Origin: Ettlia oleoabundans
Taxonomy: Eukaryota > Chlorophyta > Chlorophyceae > Chlamydomonadales
Reading direction: 5' to 3'
Assembly (NCBI GenBank): GCA_019693395.1
Contig: JAAMXP010003589.1
Span: forward strand, 1-15,490
DNA length: 15,490 nt
Positions 8,597 through 15,490 of the stretch are shown here, piece by piece (positions within the stretch are counted from its first letter, which is position 1; each line of letters starts with the position of its first letter). Below the pieces are notes generated by a model that was not told the DNA's origin, ran no database searches, and worked only from the letters and a program-made list of their open reading frames with translations. A program made the position numbers and the translations under genes.

Positions 8597-10095
8597 ATGG
8601 TCCCCAAGGCAAGTTCGGATCAAACCCAAACTTCCTCCGCGGAGTTGCAGGGGCTTTTCACGGGCTGCAGTCGACCTATGGCCATCACAAGCTCCACATG
8701 TCATGTCTCGTCTACTCCAGCCAGCGTGTGTAGAGCCTGGGTGGGCGCTTCGAGGAAGCGATGGCGACATGTGTGCCGCAGCAAGACGCAATCGGGCGAT
8801 GCCCCCGAGCCCAGCACCGCCCTGAACAGCCGTGAATCGCAGGTTGCCGACACAGGCGGCAGCGGCTCGGCAGCCCAGCAGCTACCTGAGGCCAGCAAGC
8901 AGCAGGATGACCTGCTACAGCAGAAAGGTGCCAAGCAGCAGCAGGAACCTTACGAGATGGGAGAGGGATTTTACTGGTGGGACAGACCAGCCGGGCCCCA
9001 GACGAACCCACTGCGGCGCGGTGGGATGCCGGTGAGCACTGCCCACGTTGCGGTCCAGTAAGGAAGCCACTGTAACTTCATCCAAGCCTTCTGACAGGGC
9101 CTAGTACTGTGCTTTATTCTCTCGGTTTGATGCAGGCTGGAAAGAGTGGCGCCTACCTAGACGCAGAGCGGATCACACGGGACCCTCTGCAGCTGGCAGT
9201 TGGGCGGCGGGTGGCGGCCACCGAAAACGCCCTGCTCTCCCTTCCCGGCGATGATGCACGGCCGCTAGTCAGCTGGGCGCTGGCAGCGGTGGTAGTGGTG
9301 GGCGGCGCCGGCAGCCTGCTGGGTTTCACCTCACCACTGCATATGGACAGTGGCGAGGTGGTGCTGGGTGCTTGGTGGCGTCTGTGGACTGCCAGCCTGC
9401 AGCCGCTCTCCTGGCTGGACCTGGGTGCCAGTGTGGCATCGCTGCTCAGTGCAGGGGCCTATGCTGAGCGACGGCTGGGCAGCACGCTGTATTGCACCGC
9501 CTTCCTGGGCGCCGGCACAGTTCCTGCCACACTCTGGTATGCAGCCAGCCTGATCTTTCCAGAGGGAACAGAGTATGGCGGCCCCGCAACAGCGCTGCTG
9601 GGCCCGGCTGCTGCCCTGGCCGCCTATCTTGCTGCCAACTGGCGGCTGCTGAGCAGTGGGCAGCGCGGAAGCTGTGCCCTGGCCTGCCTGGGGTGTGTAG
9701 CGGTGCTGCCAGCAGAGCTTGAAGCGGGGCTGCTCAGGCCATTGCTGCTGGTTGGCGCGGCGGCTGTTGCGCTGCTGCTCGCGTTGCTGGCGGGTCCGCG
9801 GTTGGAGATGCTGCGGGAGCTGGATATAAAAGAGGGGTCCATGACTATCAGCGGGGAGGAGGAGGAGCTGCTGGTGGTGGTGGACAAGGTGACAGCGCTG
9901 CGCCGATGGCTGGCCTGCTGTGTCGTGGTGGCCTCGCTGCTAGTGGTGGGTGCTGCCGCTGATTCAATCGTTGCGCTTGATCAGGAGATGTTTTGGGAGG
10001 GGATGCTGGAGCAATTTGTGCTCAGCAACATTGACGACCCAGAGGTGCAGCAGCTGCTGTACGAGGCTGCTCCGGAGGCATTCCCCAGCGCATGA
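8597..10095 (+). CDS. Rhomboid-like membrane protein, probably proteolytically inactive, plastid-targeted
   Basis: Two exons, 8597-9031 and 9136-10095, join in phase 0 (CCG|GTGAGC ... GATGCAG|GCT) and give 464 residues. The ATG sits in a good context (CACACCATGG). Residues 1 to about 75 are rich in Ser, Thr, Ala and Arg and poor in acidic residues, like a plastid transit peptide. A polar Gln-rich linker and FYWWDRPAGPQTNPLRRGG follow. The rest has six or seven hydrophobic segments (near 189-209, 228-246, 251-270, 277-293, 304-316, 325-344, 392-412). Rhomboid hallmarks are the WWRLWT loop (215-220) and the glycine-, Glu- and Gly-Ser-spaced second helix (LLSAGAYAERRLGS). The catalytic GxSG position reads GGPATALLGP (273-282), with no serine in place, and the helix-2 His and Asn are also absent. 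An acidic loop (EEEELL) precedes the last segment. Rhomboid membership is inferred from pattern; the precise subfamily is unknown. Confidence 0.65.
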
Positions 10096-10588
10096 CGCCG
10101 GCGGCAGCACTTGCGAGATCACCACGGGATAGTAGCATGATAGAAGTGGTTACTGAAAGGCAGATCCTGCTTATGCCGCAATTTATTGCATATCTGTACC
10201 CTCGTGGCAGTGGGCTAGTTTATTGCTCCAGCTCACAATCAATTCTTGCTGTGTGAGGCGTAAAAACTACTGATTGAGCAGTGCGTTCCATGTGACCCTA
10301 ATCAAAATCAAAAAACCCTTCCAACTAAACAGCCTTACTTCCAGGCGAGAATCACTGTAGATGTGTATGAAGGGTTCAGGGGTGATACACAGGGAAGAAA
10401 ACTGTGAGAGGTTGACCCACACGGGCCCACATCATCGCCCGCTGGCGGCCCCAGGCACCGGGCCAGCACCACTGGCTAAAGTGACAAGCGCGTCAGGACT
10501 ATTAATCTTCTCCATCCGCTGGACCCGTGTTGATTTTTCGTGATATCACCATACAACTTCAGTTACGGGGTGCTGCAGGCAAGGTGCT
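10096..10588 (+). other. Intergenic region, rhomboid-like 3' end and PP2C promoter
   Basis: No gene is visible in these 493 bases. They must contain the 3' untranslated part of the rhomboid-like gene and the promoter and leader of the PP2C gene. There is an A-rich patch near 10300-10320. No TGTAA is seen on the plus strand. CTGCAG just before the PP2C ATG (10573-10578) could be the acceptor of an untranslated-leader intron. Confidence 0.4.
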
Positions 10589-12901
10589 ATGCAGGGGGGC
10601 GGGCCCCACGGCCTGTGGCGCAGCCTGCTCTCCTGGTTCCATGGTCCCACGAATGAGCCGCCAGTCAGCAGCAAGGAGCTCAAGTATTTTAATAAGCTCG
10701 CCAGCAAGTATGGGCTGGTGTCGGGAGCGTGTCAGAGGTGAGCCGCTGGCCCTGACGGTGTGTCATACATCTTGGCAGGTGATAGAGAGCAATTTTACTG
10801 CAAGACATGCAACCGGCAATTTCACCGCCGCTACTGGGCGGGTGGCCCTGGTGCGCCGGCAGCTGCCGCTCGAAAGCTATGCGGTATGGTCCCCGTTTGC
10901 AGCCCAGTTTGCTGTTCTGCCGCATCACCATTTGTTCGTAACCTCGCAGGTATAAATTTGATGATCTCGTCTTATCAACGAACCCTGCCCACTCGCGGCC
11001 TAGGCCCTGGCTGCAGTTCCAATCACCCAAGCACTTCCTTTCCCTCTGCTGCAGACCGGACGGACAGGTGGAGGCGGGCTGGGCAAGCCTGCGTGGCAAG
11101 CGAGCCCTCAACGAGGACACTGTCTATTGTGCTTTTCATTTTGACAAAGCAACGAAGCTGCATGTTGGCTGCTTTGGAGTCTTTGACGGGTGCGCTGCAC
11201 GCAGGGGGCCAGCGGGGCACGGGCCGGCCCCTCTTGGCCGTGCATAGATTGCATGTGTGCCCATGTGTCAGAGTGTTGGCAATGCTTGTATGCTTACTTT
11301 TTGTGGCAGCCTGTTCGGCACGGGCAAGATGCAGCGGTCATTGATCACGGCCATTAGTTGCGGTCATTAAACGCTGCAGCGATCATTAATTGCGGTCATT
11401 TACAGCCCACGACCCGTAACATCGCACTGGCAGTAACCCTGCAGCATGCTAGGGATGCATGCAGCAATGCGCATGTGCGGACTGTTCTGCGGCTATCCAT
11501 TCTTCGATAAGCAGTTGGCCCTTATTTTAGCCAAGTTCCTCTCCCCAAACTGGCCCCCCAGGGGCTCATCAATATATCTTACTTATTGATTTCCACCGCT
11601 TCAAACCCAACGCTAAAGTTGTATCTTCCCACATACCGTGACGCAGGCACGGCGGCCCCGCAGCGGCACAGTTTGTGCACGACCGTCTGTTCCCCAACTA
11701 TCTGTCACATCAGCTCTTCTCCACTGCTCCTGGCAACGCTTTAGCTGATGCCTATGCGAAGACAGACGCGCAATACTTGGAGGTGGATGCGGAGCAGCAG
11801 CGGGACGATGGCTGTACTGCTGTGACAGCAGTGCTCCTGGGGAATAGGCTAGTCGTGGCGCACGTGGGGGACAGCAGGTGAGGCATTCAAGAGTTGGGGT
11901 GGCTGACCGGTGCAGCTGTTGCATGTCGGCCGTCAGCGCACCTGGCCCTCCCGGACGCAGGCTGCAGCACCACCGCCATGTGACTCCAGGCAATTTAGCT
12001 TTGCCAGCTAGGGTTCCTGCCATACGTTCAATTACTGTTGGGAGCTGCCTTGCTAGTGGCTGCACCTGCTGCCCTCCACCCTCCTGGCTTTCCTTGCCTG
12101 CCCCGTGTTTTCTTTCTTGCCCCCTTGTGTGTTTCTGGACGAGGCCCTGCTCACACCATGCCCACCATGCTGCATCCTTGAGATTCTTCAGAGCGGTGCT
12201 GTCGGTTGGCTCGGACACGGTGGCGCTGTCGGAAGATCACAAGCCCAACCGCGAGGATGAGCGGGGGCGGATAGAGGAGGCGGGTGGCAGCGTGCTGTGG
12301 GCGGGCACGTGGCGTGTGGCTGGGGTGCTAGCGGTGTCCCGCAGCTTTGGCAACCGCATGCTCAAGCAGTACGTCATACCCCACCCAGACATAAGGGAGG
12401 AAGTGCTGACGCAGAGTGAGTAACAAGGGAAGGGGGGTGGCCTGCGGTAGACCCGATCGGCTTAGTTCAGTGGTAGTTGGCTGCACTAAGCCGAGTCGTG
12501 AGCATTGTGTGCTTAGGCCACCCTTCCCTGCTGCCTGCCTACCTGCCTTCCAGCACCAAGCCCCTGCTTGCCTGTTTTTGAGGCCAGCATGCATGGCTGT
12601 CTGCCGCCTAGGTGTGCACAGTGCATCTCTCACATCATGACACGCTCCACTGGTCCTTGCCACCGTGCTATGCACACTGCAACCCAGCCCGGCCCATCCT
12701 ATTGCAGGGAACCAGTGCCTGGTGCTGGCCAGCGACGGGTTGTGGGACGCAATGGACAATCAGGAGGCCACGCAAGTGGCCCTGCACCACAGAGGGCGTG
12801 GTGCGGAGGCAGCCGCCAAGGCGCTGGTAGCTGAAGCTTACCACCGGGGATCTCAAGACAATATCTCGGCTGTGGTGGTCTTCTTCCAGCTGCGCTCCTG
12901 A
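10589..12901 (+). CDS. PP2C-family (PPM) serine/threonine protein phosphatase, 5 exons
   Basis: This is a metal-dependent phosphatase that removes phosphate from Ser/Thr residues using two Mn/Mg ions. Exons 10589-10737, 11055-11189, 11647-11877, 12192-12415 and 12708-12901 join with phases 2, 2, 2, 1 and give 310 residues, close to a bare PP2C catalytic domain. Motifs in order are [13 protein letters not shown] (metal-binding Asp71; Asn replaces the more usual Met before Glu-Asp), [16 protein letters not shown] (Asp94), [67 protein letters not shown] (Asp256) and [12 protein letters not shown] (Asp297-Asn298). All metal-coordinating acids seem present, so it should be active. The short N-terminus ([20 protein letters not shown]) has no obvious transmembrane or myristoylation signal. 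It belongs to the small plant/algal-type PP2Cs; the substrate cannot be told. Exon 1 is the least certain part, although its VSGACQ-R junction keeps phase. Confidence 0.92.
11335..11405. repeat. Five degenerate 13-mers in PP2C intron 2
   Basis: Units starting with CGRYCATT lie at 11335, 11348, 11361, 11380 and 11393. The spacing is 13, 13, 19 and 13; the 19 is one 13-mer plus an inserted CTGCAG. The consensus is about CGGTCATTRATTG. The array sits in the intron 11190-11646. It is imperfect and short, so it is either a decayed microsatellite or a cluster of binding sites. Confidence 0.65.
12457..12494. repeat. Strong inverted repeat (hairpin) in PP2C intron 4
   Basis: TCGGCTTAGT (12457-12466) is the exact reverse complement of ACTAAGCCGA (12485-12494). 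After one T-C mismatch, CAG and CTG extend the pairing by three, leaving a loop of about ten bases (TGGTAGTTGG). It lies in the intron 12416-12707. The loop side resembles a tRNA D-arm, but no tRNA cloverleaf can be drawn. Confidence 0.7.
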
Positions 12902-13780
12902 GCGAAAACGAGGAATGGATGACCTGCTGCCGGACCAGCGCTTCAAGCAGCCAGTTCATGTCGGCTGACATATCATGCACTACGTTCATAGACCCGCGCC
13001 CCTCCCCCGGTGCCCGCCGTTGTTGCCGTTTGCAGTGGCGCTACTTTACCCTGAGTTTTTCCGCTGTTACTCCTCATCAAGCACCTCCCAGCTTTGTTTG
13101 GTTGCCGCTCCCTCTTTTCCTGCTATGCTTGTTGTTGCTCGTCTATCACCAAGGAGAGAGGCCCCTACTACCATTCCTTGCGTTGCCACAGGCTGCGGCG
13201 TTGCTATGCATGTGCAAGGTTGCGCATTGCAAAGCGGCAATTCACCCTCTCTAGAGTGGCAACACACGCACAAGGGTCAGCTCTAGACGGTGCCTCACAA
13301 TCAAGCTATAGTCACTGAGCGCAAGGGGCTTTACAAATAAAACATCTGGCAGACATAAAACCAGCAGCTCAATAGCAACAGTATGAAATGGCTTGCCCGG
13401 ACCGGCTTGCATGCAACACAACAGAACTTTGGCATCCGGCACTGCCTGTCCGGCTTTGTATTGGCTGCCTGCCTGGCTGCCAGTGCTAGCTTCTGGCGCT
13501 GGTCTGCAGCGGAGGTTCAGGAGGACGCTTCTGCTGTGCTCTTAGAAGAGCTGCCTAGAGTGCTGCTGCAGCCACAGCTGCCGCTGCTGCTGTTGTGACT
13601 GCCCTGACTGCAGCGGCCTGTGCCTCCCAGCAGGAGCCAGCCTGGCCCACGGCTTCCAGACCCGAAGCCGCGCTGCCCAGCTTGTAGCTGTGCCGCTATG
13701 TGCTCACGCAGCACTGGCATCACCATCACATGTGGCCACACGTGGGGGGACATGCATGGTACAGCTTGTTTGCCCGGGCC
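12902..13780. other. Convergent intergenic region, PP2C and thymidylate synthase 3' ends
   Basis: These 879 bases separate the two convergent stop codons. I see no convincing gene: the reading frames are short and lack family motifs. The stretch should hold both 3' untranslated regions. A CTG-rich patch lies at about 13561-13595. Confidence 0.5.
13331..13335 (-). terminator. Candidate polyadenylation signal of the thymidylate synthase gene
   Basis: TGTAA on the minus strand lies 446 bases past the TS stop codon, in an AT-richer patch (TTTATTTGTAAAG). Long 3' untranslated regions are common in green algae, so the distance is acceptable. Confidence 0.45.

Positions 13781-15490
<1,710 letters not shown>

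Noticed and set aside
10760..10960. A zinc-finger-like string ([15 protein letters not shown]) in an open frame in PP2C intron 1.
   Set aside because: It cannot be spliced in phase between PP2C exons 1 and 2, and it has only one CxxC pair. A second frame open across the same bases also fails to match phase.
11613..12218. A 201-codon open frame antisense to PP2C.
   Set aside because: It is the shadow of PP2C exon 3 and the adjoining intron, with no recognisable motif.
12449..12525. A tRNA gene suggested by TTAGTTCAGTGGTAGT.
   Set aside because: The D-arm bases do not pair, and no T-arm (GGTTCRANNCC) or acceptor stem follows.

Overview
The window is nuclear DNA from a eukaryote, most likely a green alga (Chlorophyta, possibly a Chlorella-type trebouxiophyte). 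Three things point to this: GC-rich genes cut into many small exons by spliceosomal introns, candidate TGTAA polyadenylation signals (the usual green-algal form), and products that match plant or algal families. The species assignment is an inference. No genes have bacterial architecture, and I see no rRNA, tRNA, CRISPR array or recognisable transposon.

Layout, left to right: (1) 360-568, minus strand, the first exon of a Golgi pH regulator/GTG1-like membrane protein, incomplete at the left. (2) 873-5491, plus strand, a complete 14-exon cryptochrome-DASH gene of 601 residues, with a chloroplast/mitochondrial-type leader and an Arg/Gly-rich tail. Its 13 introns all join in phase, and two of them begin with GC instead of GT. 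(3) 5786-8207, minus strand, a multi-exon FYRN-FYRC domain protein with a basic nuclear-localisation-like cluster; its 3' end is ambiguous. (4) 8597-10095, plus strand, a two-exon rhomboid-fold membrane protein that lacks the catalytic residues, with a plastid-type leader. (5) 10589-12901, plus strand, a complete five-exon PP2C protein phosphatase of 310 residues. (6) 13781-15423, minus strand, the last five exons of thymidylate synthase, probably the TS half of an algal DHFR-TS whose start lies beyond the right edge.

Genes 1/2 and 3/4 are head-to-head pairs, each sharing an intergenic region of about 300-390 bp. Genes 2/3 and 5/6 are convergent. The genes are not an operon and do not form an evident single pathway. 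CRY-DASH and thymidylate synthase both use folate cofactors, but their proximity is probably chance.

The non-coding parts hold a threefold 61-62 bp tandem repeat in a CRY-DASH intron, a short 13-mer array and a strong hairpin in PP2C introns, and two microsatellites. Exon borders were deduced by eye from reading frame, splice consensus and family conservation; no transcript data were available. I did not find a convincing new multi-gene system. The observations most worth checking are the GC-AG introns with a competing GT donor, the stand-alone FYR protein with two alternative tails, the inactive rhomboid, and the possibly truncated Golgi pH regulator gene.
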